This document shows positions 12,491 through 24,180 of a stretch of DNA of 64,000 nt, piece by piece; the first letter of the stretch is position 1, and every line of letters begins with the position of its first letter. This DNA comes from Pogonophryne albipinna (Eukaryota; Chordata; Actinopteri; Perciformes; Artedidraconidae). The stretch lies in the NCBI GenBank assembly GCA_028583405.1, contig CM053243.1, positions 37,820,281 to 37,884,280 on the forward strand, read 5' to 3'. The translations under genes were made by a program, and so were the position numbers. The notes beneath the pieces were generated by a model that was given only the letters and a program-made list of their open reading frames with translations, did not search any database and had not been told where the DNA came from.

Positions 12491-13377
12491 TGGTATTCAG
12501 ACAAAGCCTTTGACTGATCTCTTGCTAAGATAAATGTAGTGTAGCTATTAATCTTCACCTCATTTCATGCCATACAAATAAATGACCTCTTCAAATGGAA
12601 CACTGTGCCTCACCACTATTTCAAAGCTGCAGCACGTTCTGTATAGAGAACAGGAATACACAAGGAGGGAGCGCAAAGGAGAGAGGTCGGGGGAGGGGGG
12701 GTAAGAGAACAGGTATAGAAAGAGTATTCCCAAATCCCCGCTGTCGTTCGTTTCTTCAGTTATCGCTGGCTGTGATAAGCTAGCCCCGTCTTATCTTAAA
12801 CCCCCGATAGGCCAAATGGTTCGTCCTGAAGGAGAGAGGGGACAATTAAATGGGTTTCACCACAAAGTTGACTTTAGGGGCTGCAATCCTCCCTAGAACT
12901 AGCAAAGTCATTATTATTATCAATTTTGTTGCTCCCTTTCGCCGAGGTACATCAGTTTAACACTTTGGATGCTATCAGTCAAGTTGGTTTTAGTTATTGA
13001 CTTTTCTCTACATTCAAAGAGAACCCATTTATGTTGGCTGTTTTCCTATGTTTGTGGAAAGTAACATAGTATATTCGAGCTCCAAAATATGCTTGTCATT
13101 CACTGCATATCAGAATAAATTCTTATAATTTAAAACCCAAAAAAAACACAACCTTTTTGGCCAGTGGCTCCTCACAAAAATGTGTACGATATCACTGAGT
13201 TGTTAGCAAGTATTACAGACATCACAAAGTTATATTTGATTATATATTATTATTATATATTTGAATTTATAACTTTAACACCTTATCACCTGAATCTCCT
13301 CCTAGAGCACCATTTTGGGTTTTTTAATCAAGTATCTCGCGGAGGGGCTCCTTATTTTCATCTAAAGTAAAAGACAG

Positions 13378-13545
13378 AGAATCAGCACTTTTGAAACAGG
13401 GCTGAAACAGAGGGGTTTATGGGATGCTACAATTAATGATCTGTTTGGTATTTCAAGCCAAACACTTCAGAGACATGTTTTGTATATATCTGAGACCTAT
13501 ACTATATTTATGAAATACAGTATAATAGGGGACCTTTAATGACAA
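13378..13545. mobile_element. 3' part of a MITE ending TATAATAGGGGACCTTTAA
   Basis: The phrase ATGATCTGTTTGGTATTT(C/T)AAGC is shared with 20808-20827, and the terminal CCTATTATA/GGACCTTTAA end mirrors the left end of the element at 20266. This suggests two members of one family, of which only the right half is readable here. Confidence 0.45.
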
Positions 13546-14811
13546 CATAATTACAACAGTTAGTGTATGCATTAATTCATCAGCTCAAATGCCACAGTAT
13601 GAGGTTAGGGTTAGCCATTCTTCTGCAGTAAGAAGCACTTTTACTGTTTGGTACTTCAAACATATGTAGCAGAAAATACTCAAGTATGATTGTAAAACCA
13701 GAACTATTATTTTAGTATTGTTAGCTTGATGTACTGCTGCAGTTATTTAATTAAAGGTTATAAATACTGTGATTTTACTATCCATATGTATTGGCTGGCA
13801 TGTGGCCTAACCGTTAAACAGTTAAATAATATTCAATGAGTAGGCCTATAATGATTTTTCACTTTAAAATAATATTAATATTTTGATCTTGTTCCATTGA
13901 AAACAATCCAAATGCAATATGTTCAGAATGTGGCCAGATGCACATTAACACTCCTGCCTTAACCCTGGTGAATACTGCTGCTTTCCCCTTGGCAATGTTT
14001 CCTGTAGACAGGTGGCCGAGGCGGAAGGCCCACATTGGGTTTGCACCGCAAGCAATGAGAATGTGTTGCAGTGAATCCCCAAACAAACACACAGACACAA
14101 AAACATGAACCCTCTTTTCTTTTTTTGCTTCAGAGGACTTGTTAAAAATCCTTTCAAATTCAATCAGTGAGAAAGGCGGGAAATTAAGTAGAGGGTTAAC
14201 GTGGTGTGAATTCATTACCCCATCGTTGCTGAGGTAGCTCAAGAACTATAACCCCCGAAGCACCGATTCTGGTGATTCATCTTCTTCTGTCATTGAGAAT
14301 TTATTAGGATTTAGCAGAGATCTTGGCTACACACGAGGAAGACCAGACCAGAAAATAACATTGTCACTTTCAATCACCTCCGCCCTCTATTCTGCACAGT
14401 GAGGTGCCTCTTAACCAACGATGGACATTCAAAAATGATTATTTACAACAAACACAAGCTTAAGATGTCCATTGTTGCCATTGTTCTATCGGAGCAATTT
14501 CTTCTGACACTTATTGATGTACGTTCCTCAAAAAGACAATGTATAATAGCAGCTACTCAGCGCAGAAACTGCTGAGACAATGAGGTGTTAGCACGTCCAA
14601 CTTTGTATCTTCGTAAGACAACTGTATTTTCGAACATACTGTGGCTCTTGTAAAGCCATTACAGCTGTTATATAATTTTTTTAAAAATCTAAGCTGCTGT
14701 CCCCTGACACAAATCCAAGCACCTGTGTTTTTAAATAAAAAATATCTTTATCTTAATCCTTATCAATAATGCGATACAGTTTGTGTGAATATTATAAGCA
14801 CTCAGGAAGCA

Positions 14812-14945
14812 ATTTCTCATATAATCACAAATCTTGACACTGATTCACTCACTATTAAGCAGTAACTGTAGGCAGAGTGTGGGAATTGAACGTAATGATG
14901 TAAAATGGAAATATATTAGTCGCTGACTTTTTTAGATCGTTGCAA
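14812..14945. repeat. Second copy of the non-coding segment at 12353-12490
   Basis: See the first copy. The homology stops close to where the TTAA element at 14963 is inserted, so that insertion may have interrupted this copy. Confidence 0.6.
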
Positions 14946-15305
14946 TAAGTCATTCATATTAACCCTCCTGTTGTCTTCGGGTCAAATCTGACCGATTCAC
15001 TACTTTCATCAATCATAACTTTTTTGTTTTACATTCGATTGCATTAAGGCTTTATGATATCCTTCACAGTAGACATTAGAACATATCAAATTGCTGATCA
15101 CCACTTTCATTGCATTTTGGATGATGTAGTCAACTCTGTAACACCAATGGTGTTCCCGTTGCTCCACTAGCACCCCCCGGTCGACGTTCGCGACACAGAG
15201 GGCCTCATCACATAACTTTGCGTGGGGCCACAAGTTGGCCAGGGGCGGCCCTGCATACACTAGATGTGTTTTCACCCCCTTATGTACCCATGGAACCTAC
15301 TGCTG

Positions 15306-15385
15306 CAGGTCTCCCTTGAAAAAGAGATCATTGATCTCAATGGGATTTTACCTGGATAAATAAAGGTTTTGAATTTAATTGAATT
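15306..15385 (+). mobile_element. LINE 3'-tail remnant inside the TTAA element
   Basis: GGTCTCCCTTGAAAAAGAGAT followed by ATCTCAATGGGATTTTACCTGG and ATAAATAAAGG is the familiar 3' end of fish L2/CR1-like LINEs, ending in a short TTGAATT-type tail. No open reading frame remains. Confidence 0.5.
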
Positions 15386-15637
15386 GATCCCCCCATGTGA
15401 ATCTCACACGGCACACACACACACAGAACAATTTGATACATTTCCCGCTCTTATATGCCCATCCCCCACATGGATCACACCTGGCAGACGCAATACATGT
15501 TCAGTGTCTGTTCTTTGTATATTTACTGCAGTTTTTCATGTATACCAGTAGTCTGATACAATATTTACAGTTTGAAAGGGTGTTAAATGACATTTGGTGA
15601 TGATTAATGTTTTTTGTGTTAATGTAATAGCAATTAA

Positions 15638-16359
15638 CCCTCTGAGACCCACAGGGCCGTATACGATCTCAAATATCACGTTGTGTTCAGAGCGTTTCAG
15701 ACAGAGACATGCCGTTTTTTTCCTGTTAAACTACAGAAACGGCAATAAACAACTCCATTAAGTTTTTATTGAGAGGTGTTTACTTATTTCGGTGAAACGA
15801 ATGTGCATAACGTTTTAAAAGATGCAGATAGTCTCACCTTGATTCTGACGCATAGCTTATCGTTTTCGTTTGTTTATAGATCTATTCTCATCCACCATCT
15901 TTGTTTGTGACATAAATTGTGTAAGAGTCACGTTTCTGAATCGGACATTCTGAATGGATGCAGTCACAGCCAATCGGAGTCTGATTCAAAAAAACGCCCA
16001 TGGACACTGCCCAAAGGAATGGGCATAACTAATGAACAGAATAAGTTAGAATCTTCTAATCAGTTCTGATACAATGATAATAAATATGTGCAATTTTCTG
16101 TGTTGAAAGTTTATTTCAATGTTATGGTCAGCAGTTATTTTTAATTAAATAAGTAAAAAATTCAAGCTCCTCTTTTTATTTATTTTTTTATTTATGGGCA
16201 AATATCCCCTATTATAGTGTATATAAGTCTCTAATGAGTGACATATCATTAGCTGAGGTTTTGCTGAAACTTGATTATATACTGCAAAGAAATGACAATT
16301 TATAAGGCAAAACACAAACATATAAAAAAACGGAAATGTCCTATGTGGGTCTCAGAGGG
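15638..16359. mobile_element. Inner TTAA element nested in the 14963-16429 element
   Basis: The left end CCCTCTGAGACCCACA (15638-15653) is the exact reverse complement of TGTGGGTCTCAGAGGG (16344-16359). TTAA precedes it (15634-15637). The right flank is TTAC, a one-base decay of TTAA. It is about 720 bp and non-coding. Its termini differ from those of the outer element beyond CCCTC, so it is another family using the same target. Confidence 0.78.
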
Positions 16360-17959
16360 TTACAACATGACCAGTCAAATTTGACCGCAAACACCAAAGT
16401 AAGGGGGGAAAACGAACACAACAGGAGGGTTAAGGGTCTACAGTCATGCTAGCCTGCTGGTATTATTGCAATAGCAATGCTACTGTAACATGCTACTGTT
16501 TAGCATGACTTTTACCATGTTTACCATATAAGTGTAAGGGACTATCAAAGTTATTTAATCTTACGAAGGAGAAGTTTAAACAAATAAACCCTAACCACAG
16601 ATCACAACCTCATTGGGGAGCTATAGAGCAGGTCATGTGATCACCAAAGTCAGTGGAGTTATGCTTTAAGGACCATGCATGTCTATACATATTTAATGGC
16701 AATGAAATTCTACTTGATATTGGTTGAGATATTTCAGTCTGAAAATGGTAGACCGACATACGGACTGACTCCGCTATCTTTCACTGCATTAGTGTGGCCA
16801 ATAACCTGAATCGAGGATAAAAAGGAAATCACGATGAGGCTTCCCTCTATTAACAGTGGAGTTATGGCCGCTTTACACTTTCATCGTCATTATTGAATTG
16901 AGTGAGGAAAGCATAACTAGAGAGAAATAGTGAGTTGTATAGGGAGTAAGAACTTAAGCAAACACTTTTCAACTAATTGTGCTGATTCAAGGGGAAAGGT
17001 TTAATGTGTCTCTTTGGACTTTAATTCTTGAATATTTAGTTTCCCATATTCTTAATAGTGTCCTTAGTACAAACAACTATTGTTTAATACGGTTTCCTCA
17101 AATACCACATGGAGCAAAGCAAAGTTGCCAAATCCTCTGAGGGAATTTTAGGAGAGGAGACAAAGAACATCAATGAGAGTAGCAGTGGGATGTTGAGAAG
17201 CAGCGCTGAGGGAGTCTGCTATAAAACACTCACCTCAAAGCTCTTCAGAGCACCTGCACACTCCCCTGTGGTTTAGGAAATCTGCTGTTGTTCATCTAAC
17301 TTGAAGTGTCTCTTAAATCAGACAGGAAGCAGCTTTCTTTTGATCAAGTGAAACACAAAGCTAGACTTGTCCCACATGCTCAGTTTTCAGAATAAACTAA
17401 TTGCAGATCATTATCCGTCGTATTTAAAAAAATCATTGTGTGTCGAGATGCTTGTTGACACTATTGTTGTTTACTTGTTTCTAACAACCCTTGGGTTATT
17501 TCCATCATTAGTTTTAATTGAGTGTTTATGATAATTTTAGAATCTGTCTAGACAGCATTTTCAGCTACAATTATATGAGAGTTTTAACTCAATGGATTTC
17601 TTTAATTCCTTTTGTGTTTGACCTTAAAGGAATATCCCACACAATGTATGGAACAACAATCGGTTTTTTTAACAAGGAATTTTGAATTGAAGTATCGATA
17701 TCTGTCTAGAATCAAAGGATACATAATCACATTATTTCGATTCATTGCAATTTTACTCAAAAAAATTAACTACATTTACAAAAGTGAACAACAGGTATTA
17801 AAGAACACTTGAAAGTAGTGATTAAAAACATACAATTGTCAGTAAAATGTTTTACTGATGTATTATTTGATTGTATAGGGGTCTATTATTTTCTTATAGA
17901 CTTCTTTACAATTAGATTTATTCTTGCAATAAGTGAAGTCACCCCCTGGCACTTCATTG

Positions 17960-18125
17960 CAATGCAAGCTTAAAGCTGCCTGAGCCATTATCAGACCTGT
18001 AGGTTGCCACTTGTAGTGAAGAAGTTAACATTAGCAATGGCTGCTGGCATCCTAATATGACCAATGCAGTTTTTGCTTATCCTTAAAACCAAGTATCAAC
18101 TGTTTGTTCATGTTACACTACTTTA
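17960..18125. repeat. Interspersed repeat, copy 1 (copy 2 at 20905-21080)
   Basis: GTAGGTTGCCACTTGTAGTGAAGAA, GGCTGCTGGCATC(C)TAATATGA and AACTGTTTGTTCATGTTA are shared in order with 20.95-21.08 kb, with moderate divergence. It is probably a dispersed element, not coding. Confidence 0.55.
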
Positions 18126-18659
18126 CAGCTCCAATACATTTTACACACTTTCCCTTACAGCTGCTTAAATCACTGATGCATTGAAAGGTTTGTCCTTTTC
18201 TGTAAAACCCAAGAACAAAAACATAATTCTGCTTTCATTCATATGCAGGCTGAGATGTGAGCATCTTCTATGTGTTTGTACATGTGTTTTAGATCGTGAT
18301 TTTGAAATGTTACGACCTCCAACACAAAGCAGGAGCATAGCTATGAAGTTTGGCATCTTGGAAGGATATTGAAGGGGGCCAACTCTCTTTAATAAAATAT
18401 CCCACACTGAATATTGTATGAGCCAGCTCCAGGTGTAGGCTCCCAAAATCATCATCACCACATTTCACTCTCCCAACACATCCACTGAAAGAGAGCTATT
18501 ATGTGCTAAAGCAGAAAAAAACAAAAGCTTACCCACAGCTGTATCTCTTCTGTCTTTGTCAGATTTCTTTCTAAAAATCGAATGGGACTGAATCCAAGTG
18601 AATACAATTTAGGAAGATGTACAGGCTATTTACTTTTTAGGTTCGTTTTTCCTTTTAAT

Positions 18660-19090
18660 ATCATCGCTATTAATCAATGCCGCATTGTGGTGATCTAGAA
18701 AGCCTCAAACACAGCCTTGCAGCTGACAGAAACCTCTCGGGGGATTCTGTGATAATGCAGAGTAATAAGTACTAAGAGCTCACTAATCACTTGGCCACAT
18801 GATAAGACCATTAATCTTGCCGCCCATGCAGCTCAGCTCCGAAGGATCTCTGCTTTTTTAGCCAGAGAGCGAAATATTAAAAAGCTTTAACGCGGCAACC
18901 AATCACTGAAGTCATAAAGCATGCTTGCACAGATCCATAGATGTCAGGAACCCATGTCTGTCTATTTCCAGGAGCCTGGACAACATCCTGCTAAATGACG
19001 ACGGATATGATTCATGACACTATCCCTGCTAATTTGGAGGCATGCCGATACCTTGGACTGTGTTGCTGTCATGACAAATCATCATTGTTT
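18660..19090. promoter_or_regulatory. Candidate conserved non-coding element in intron 2
   Basis: A repeat-free block, less AT-rich than its surroundings, with many homeodomain-type TAAT cores (TATTAATCAAT, CACTAATCAC, CATTAATCTT, GCTAATCAAC) and no open frame. It borders the duplicated segment that starts at 19200. The regulatory role is an inference from composition only; a cross-species alignment is needed. Confidence 0.25.
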
Positions 19091-19199
19091 TCCGCTGCTA
19101 ATCAACATATTTCATTTGACCACCTGATCAGGTGACTCCCTGAGGGTTTGCAAGACAGCTGAAAGTAATCTACAGCCAGCAACATTAAATATCCGTCCC

Positions 19200-19740
19200 A
19201 GCATGTCCCAGATGATGTGAACAGACTGTGGGAAAGCTTTTCAGCATGACAGCACAGGCCAAATAATGCCATCTGCCTACTGAATAGCCATGCCCATGAA
19301 TAGGGTTTTTCATATTTTCCACTGTTGTGCATCAAATATGCAGCTGTATTGCATTTTGATGACAGAAAAAGAAAGGAAAAGCAATGTACTGTTAATAAAA
19401 GCCTTCTGCAGCTTTGGATCTACTGTCAGTCTACAGTAGTGTTCAGTTGTTAGGATAAAATGCCCTTGGATTGACCTTGTCTTCCATTTTATAAGTTTCT
19501 AAACTGTTTTACAGCAGATGTACATACCTAAGTTAATTCAACCAAGACAAATGAAAGTTCACTCCCTTCCCTCTTCGTCTCTATAATTTTATTCAACTTC
19601 ACCTGATTTAACTGCGATGCATTTCATTGCAAGCAATTTGGTTTCCACTAGACTGCTTTAATAAGGGTTAGGTAGGGACATGTTCAGGGTGGGGTTCATG
19701 GTTCATATTAATTATGAGGACCTCTCTTAATTTATATTTT
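19200..19740. repeat. Diverged non-coding segment, colinear with 24421-24972
   Basis: Anchors GCATGACA(G/A)CACAG, ATGAAAGTTCACTCCCTT (18 identical bases at 19551 and 24782), TTCACCTGATTTA and TGCTTTAATAAGGG occur in the same order at an almost constant offset of 5,229-5,231 bp. This copy lies in intron 2 and its partner in intron 1. Confidence 0.7.
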
Positions 19741-20265
19741 GTCTGAACACTCACAAACAGCTGGGTGTTGATTGGATTGTGGTACTACATTCATTTAATG
19801 AAAAACATCCAGATATGTCTTTCAATGTCCTAAAAAGATACTGAATCATTAGATTTATATTTGCAAACCCTATGTACTGTATACCCCCCCAAATATATAT
19901 TGGAGGTACTCAGCCTTTGGGCAGCTATATTTGTTATCAGTTAACTGGGTCATGGCTGAGCTTACTGCATTTAAAGGAATAGTTTCAACTTTTGGGAAAT
20001 ATACCAATTTCATGCCCGATCAGACAAAGCGCATATTAGCATCCTTGGGAAGCTTAATGTTATTGTTTGTAAAGAGAGAAGTCATGCTTGCTGCTTTTGT
20101 GATGTGTTGTTGTTGCAGCAGCAATATCTCAATGTTGTATGATTTAACTGGTACATTTTATCAGTTTGTCAGTCGTTAGAAAATATATGCAGTCCGCAAG
20201 TATTACTTGTTCATCTTATGCTAAACATGGCTGAGCAAGCTAGCTCACACACCTAGACTAGATTT

Positions 20266-20830
20266 AAAGGTGGCCTATCATGTAAAATTAACTTTGTGAT
20301 GTCTTTTATACATACATATGTGTCCCCGGTGTGTCAGGGATTAAAAACAGGCGACGACGAGTGGATACAGATTTGCTGACGATATGACATTATATCGGCG
20401 TCGGACCCACAGAAAGTTGCTATCAGAAACAATGCCTGACATGTTTTGGACGTAATCTCGTCTTTGTTTACATTAGCAAGCCACGCTAACACTCAGAGCT
20501 AACCTGTACTGTAGAGCACATGTGTTTAAAAAGCAGGAAATAAAAAAAGGAACTCACCTTGTGATAAACCCGCAAGAGAAAAAGCATTTGAGCTCCATAC
20601 TGTTACAGAAATAATCTTTGATGTGGTTTAGAACAGGATGGCGTTTTATCACAGCAGAAATTAACTTTATCTCTGGTAGAATTCTGATCAGGCATTAGCT
20701 CCACCTTTTTTTAAAGCTACTGTAAGGACCCAAAATCCGCGTTTCTCTAACAGGGCTGCAAAAGAGGGCTACAGTATGAGCAGTATGAGGCATGGCTACA
20801 ATGGGTGATCTGTTTGGTATTTTAAGCAAA
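20266..20830. mobile_element. MITE beginning TTAAAGGTGGCCTATCATG
   Basis: The left end resembles TTAAAG(A/G)GGCCC-type ends seen elsewhere in the window. The right part shares GATCTGTTTGGTATTT with 13.43 kb. It is non-coding. The exact right boundary was not found. Confidence 0.45.
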
Positions 20831-20904
20831 TATATATATATAATAAATCTAATTAGAAGTAGGGTAATTTTGTCATACACTTCTATACAAGAATTACAAG
20901 AATT

Positions 20905-21080
20905 AGGAAGAATGCAAGCTTTAAACACTACTGCATTGGCTTCCTCTTGCAGACCCGCAGGTTGCCGCTAGGAGTGAAGAATGTAATGTTAGCAGAGGCT
21001 GCTGGCATCTTAATATGAATACTGCAGTTGTTGCTAATCCGTAAAATCAACAAACAACTGTTTGTTCATGTTAATTGACT
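20905..21080. repeat. Interspersed repeat, copy 2
   Basis: Partner of 17960-18125, with shared GCAGGTTGCCGCTAGGAGTGAAG and GCTGCTGGCATCTTAATATGA blocks. It directly precedes the decayed LINE. Confidence 0.55.
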
Positions 21081-21264
21081 CTAAACTACACTACACTGCA
21101 ACTAGTGCTTGTAGGCTATGGCTGAGGACAAAATACTGTGACTTTGTGAGTTATACTAATCTAAACACAATCATATTATTCGAGAGGGACCTGTCCTGGA
21201 TCTCAAAAAGCTTACAAATGCAATATATATATATGCAGTTTGTTATGTCAACAAACATACAGAA

Positions 21265-22620
21265 ACATTGAGAGCGGATTCTATGGCTGAAAAGCTCCTT
21301 CATAATGATGTGACTGGCTTCTGGAAGGAGGTGAGAGCTCTGAACAGGGCCAGTACGTTGTTACCGTGTACCATAGAGGCAGTATCTGGAGCCAATAACA
21401 TAGCTGAGTTGTGGAGGCAACATTACTCTACCATACTTAATTGTGTTACAAGTGACCCCTACAAGGTTGGTAATAAGTGAAAAGTGACACAGTGGGAATC
21501 ACTGCTAATGAGGTTTATCGAGCAATTGCACAGCTAGCTGATAACAAAGCAAGCGGCTCTGACCGAATCACTGCAGAGCACCTTAAACTGGCAAGCCCGA
21601 AGGTTGCAGTTCCTCTTGCCATTTGTTTTACCGGCCTCATGACTCATGGTGTGTTGCCGAACTCCATGTTGACTGTTACCTTTGTGCCTGTCATTAAGGA
21701 CAAAGCGGGCAAGGTAGGGAGCTTGGAAATTATAGACCAATTGCTCTAGCCAGTGTGTTCCTGTAAAGAATTGTGTTGGATAGATTATGTTCTTACTTAT
21801 GTACCTCAGATAACCAGTTTGGCTTCAAGGCTAAGCATGGTACTGAGCTATGCTTTGAAGGAAATGGTAGAAACATATAGAAGACAGAATTCCACTGTTC
21901 TGATTGGTTTTATTGATGCCTCTAAGGCTTTTGACCGAGATAACCATCATAAACTGTTTTTAAAATTGAGACAAAGGGGTGTATAAAACAGTATAATTAG
22001 GATCCTGGCTTATTGGTATGCCAACCAGAGCATGCGGATAAAATGGGGGAATGCAGTCTCGGCGCCATTTGGTGTTGGTAATGGAGTCCGCCAGGGGAGG
22101 CTCCTCTCACCATGCCTTTTTAATATCTATATGAATGATCGATCAGATGATTTAAGTGTCTGTAAAACAGGATGTGTGATTGGTAATGTGATTGTAAACC
22201 ATCTTATGTATGCCGATGATCTGGCTATTGTTTCTCCTAGCAGTGCTGGATTTCAACAGTTGCTAAATGTATGTTCTGATTATGGAGTCAAATTTGATGT
22301 TAAATACAATGCTAAGAAGAGCGCTGTCATGATCTGCAGAGCAAAAGGGGATAAGAACCTTGGTTTTCCAACATTGCTTATAATGATTGTTTGCGTATGC
22401 TTAGAAAACCAAGGTGGTGCAGTGCAAGTGAAATGTTTTGTAATGCACGAGTCAACACGTTCCATGCTCTCTTGAGAAATCGGACAAATTCATCTGTCGA
22501 TTGAATGTTTCTCATAACGCTGTCATTATGCTGCTTTCAAATCCGTGTCTCAGTGCTATACGATACCAGTCACCTCTGTGGAAACATTGGTATAACTGCC
22601 TTTTTTAATTGAGTGTTGTA
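21265..22620 (+). pseudogene. Decayed non-LTR retrotransposon reverse transcriptase
   Basis: Reverse transcriptase blocks occur in the right order but in several frames broken by stops and frameshifts. They are DVTGFWKEVRALN (about 21310), ADNKASGSDRITAEHLK (about 21540), IGFIDASKAFDRDNHHKLF (motif A, about 21900), GVGNGVRQGRLLSPCLFNIYMN (motif B, about 22070), and HLMYADDLAIVSPSSAG with the catalytic YADD box (about 22200). Weaker traces of a C-terminal segment continue to about 22600. Stops near 21478 and 21749 and the mixed frames show it is dead. It is antisense to brinp3, in intron 2. I do not assign a LINE clade. Confidence 0.82.
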
Positions 22621-22824
22621 TGTCTTTTAATAATGGACCAAGAGTCTCTTCAACAAAAGCTGATGATGATTATGCATGTGGCAGTTTTTACACACAGACG
22701 ATCTTTCTAAGGACAACCATGGTGACAGTTTGATGTGGCTGCTGGGAGATTTGTCATGTATATACAAGGAGCAGTGATATAGTAGGAGTTTAAAGTGGCC
22801 CTTCATCCTGCTGTCACGACTCAC

Positions 22825-23193
22825 CTGTATATCTTGTATCTGGTGGAGAAGCCTTGCCGGTTCTTCTCCACAAAGTCAATGTACTCCGGGGAGTGGTGGA
22901 AAGGCCCTTTATCAGACAGGAGCCAGTCCAGGGGGCCCCCGGGCTTGTCATTGGGGAGGCTGGCTGTCGCTCCTGCTGCTGTTACTGAAGACCGTAAACA
23001 CACCCAGCAGTGAAGGCTCAGGCTGAGGACGCCCCATAGAGCCATCAGAGAGGGAGGGAGCGAAGGAGGGGTGAGGGTGGTGATGGTGGTGGGGAGGAGG
23101 GCCGGGGTTCAGCAGCCAAAGCCACTTGTCGTTAGTTGGCTCCTCCACTGGGATGACCGGGGGACCTGCATCACCTCAACGCCCCCCGAACAC
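22825..23193 (-). CDS. brinp3: brinp3 exon 2: start codon, signal peptide and N-terminus (coding part 23045-22825)
   Basis: This is the first coding exon of a BRINP (BMP/retinoic-acid-inducible neural-specific) protein. BRINPs are secretory-pathway glycoproteins of neurons with a MACPF domain, linked to neuronal cell-cycle restraint. The acceptor (pyrimidine tract ending TGTGTAG, AG at 23195-23194) precedes an exon starting at 23193. The ATG is at 23045, with an in-frame TGA about 70 bases upstream, so it is the first start in this frame. Residues 1-25 form a signal peptide with a hydrophobic LSLSLHCWVCL core. Then come the BRINP signatures DWLLSDKGPFHHS (about 40-52) and GFSTRYKIYR (65-74). 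The donor is CAG|GTGAGT at 22825/22824, in phase 2 inside the Arg74 codon. The MALW...LSLHCW start resembles BRINP3 rather than BRINP1. The start aligns with an internal Met of the human protein, so the N-terminus is about 14 residues shorter. Confidence 0.88.
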
Positions 23194-23577
23194 CTACACA
23201 CAGAGACAAAGGTTCGGATAAGTATACAGAAAAACACCCTCTTTCAAAATAAAAAGCCACAGAGAAAGATAAAATGTACAATATTTCAAACTTTAGCAGC
23301 AGCATGATGTGCAGCTAGTTGTATGAATTGTTATTTATTTGAAAAAAATATATTACAAAGACATGTGATATCAGCCGGTCATTTCTAACATTGTTGATAA
23401 GGAATTGATCATTTTACTAGTGACTCAAGAAGAAACTGCTTAAATGCTGCTGCTTTTCTCGGTTATTCCATCATTTGTATTACATATTTTGTATTTAATA
23501 CTTTAATTATAGGCAGTTTTTATTAATGGAACCAAACGCAGCATGTGAATCTGACACTTTACAATTCACTTTTAAAT

Positions 23578-23617
23578 AAAAAGAAGATGACATTTTCAAA
23601 AATGTCATCTTCTTTTT
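23578..23617. repeat. Perfect 19-bp inverted repeat with 2-base loop
   Basis: The left arm 23578-23596 (AAAAAGAAGATGACATTTT) pairs exactly with the right arm 23599-23617, with a loop of CA. Such a tight hairpin could extrude as a cruciform or be a minimal MITE remnant. A loop this short argues against a normal microRNA precursor. Confidence 0.85.
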
Positions 23618-24086
23618 TGGTTGTGACCATGCAAAAAAATACAGAGCTATGTTTTCATATTAGCATGTCATGCACTGGTCTACTAATTTAGAGCAAATTG
23701 GGTCTTGATCAAAGAGCAAAGTCTTCCAAAAGCATTTGTTGCGTTTACATAACCAAGCAGTTTTGTTTGGATTCACAGCATTAATCACATTTGCTGGTAT
23801 TTGTATGTTGATGTGTGCTGTCTGTAGAATTGTCAGTGTGACAGAGACTATGTAATGGTGTTGCATGCGTGTTACTGTTGTGTGTTCATGCCCAGGGACT
23901 GCAAATGGACCGGCAGAAATCACATTTCTTTTTTTTGATTAATGCTTGCTTTTACAGGGTCTATCTTGAAAAAGAATCATACTAATGTTTATTAATGTGA
24001 CTGTGTTAAGTTGCAAATGAGACTGGGCTCTTATATGTCACACAAATTGTTAAATATGCAGACATGACGCACAACATGTCCTTTAA

Positions 24087-24180
24087 AGTGGCTTGCTAAA
24101 GTATTCAAACCCCTTCCCATAACTCAGGCTTATGCACAACCTCACTGTTTTTTGATCACTCAAAGTGCTTGAATTGGGGA
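24087..24180. mobile_element. Possible Tc1/mariner-type terminal fragment
   Basis: AGTGGCTTGCTAAAGTATTCAAACCCC resembles a terminal repeat common in fish DNA transposons (AGTGGCTTGCNAAAGTATTC). No partner end was found. Confidence 0.35.

Larger units (their letters stand above)
14963..16429. mobile_element. piggyBac-like non-autonomous TTAA element (outer)
   Basis: TTAA target duplications lie at 14959-14962 and 16430-16433. Termini are CCCTCCTGTTGT on the left and ACAACAGGAGGG on the right, a perfect 12-bp inverted repeat beginning CCC, as in piggyBac elements. Subterminal GGTCAAATCTGACC (left) and GTCAAATTTGACC (right) form a second dyad. There is no transposase. The interior carries a LINE 3'-tail-like segment (15306-15385) and a complete inner element (15638-16359). 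Confidence 0.8.
6126..22824 (-). other. brinp3 intron 2 (about 16.7 kb)
   Basis: Bounded by the phase-2 donor at 22824-22823 and the acceptor at 6127-6126. It holds a 1.8-kb TIR element, a reverse-oriented SINE, a nested pair of TTAA elements, TTAA-type MITE pieces, a decayed LINE and several colinear non-coding duplicate segments, all listed separately. The remaining stretches, 8.6-9.7, 10.0-12.3, 12.5-13.4, 13.6-14.8 and 16.5-17.9 kb, are AT-rich with no gene, RNA or repeat that I recognise. Confidence 0.85.
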
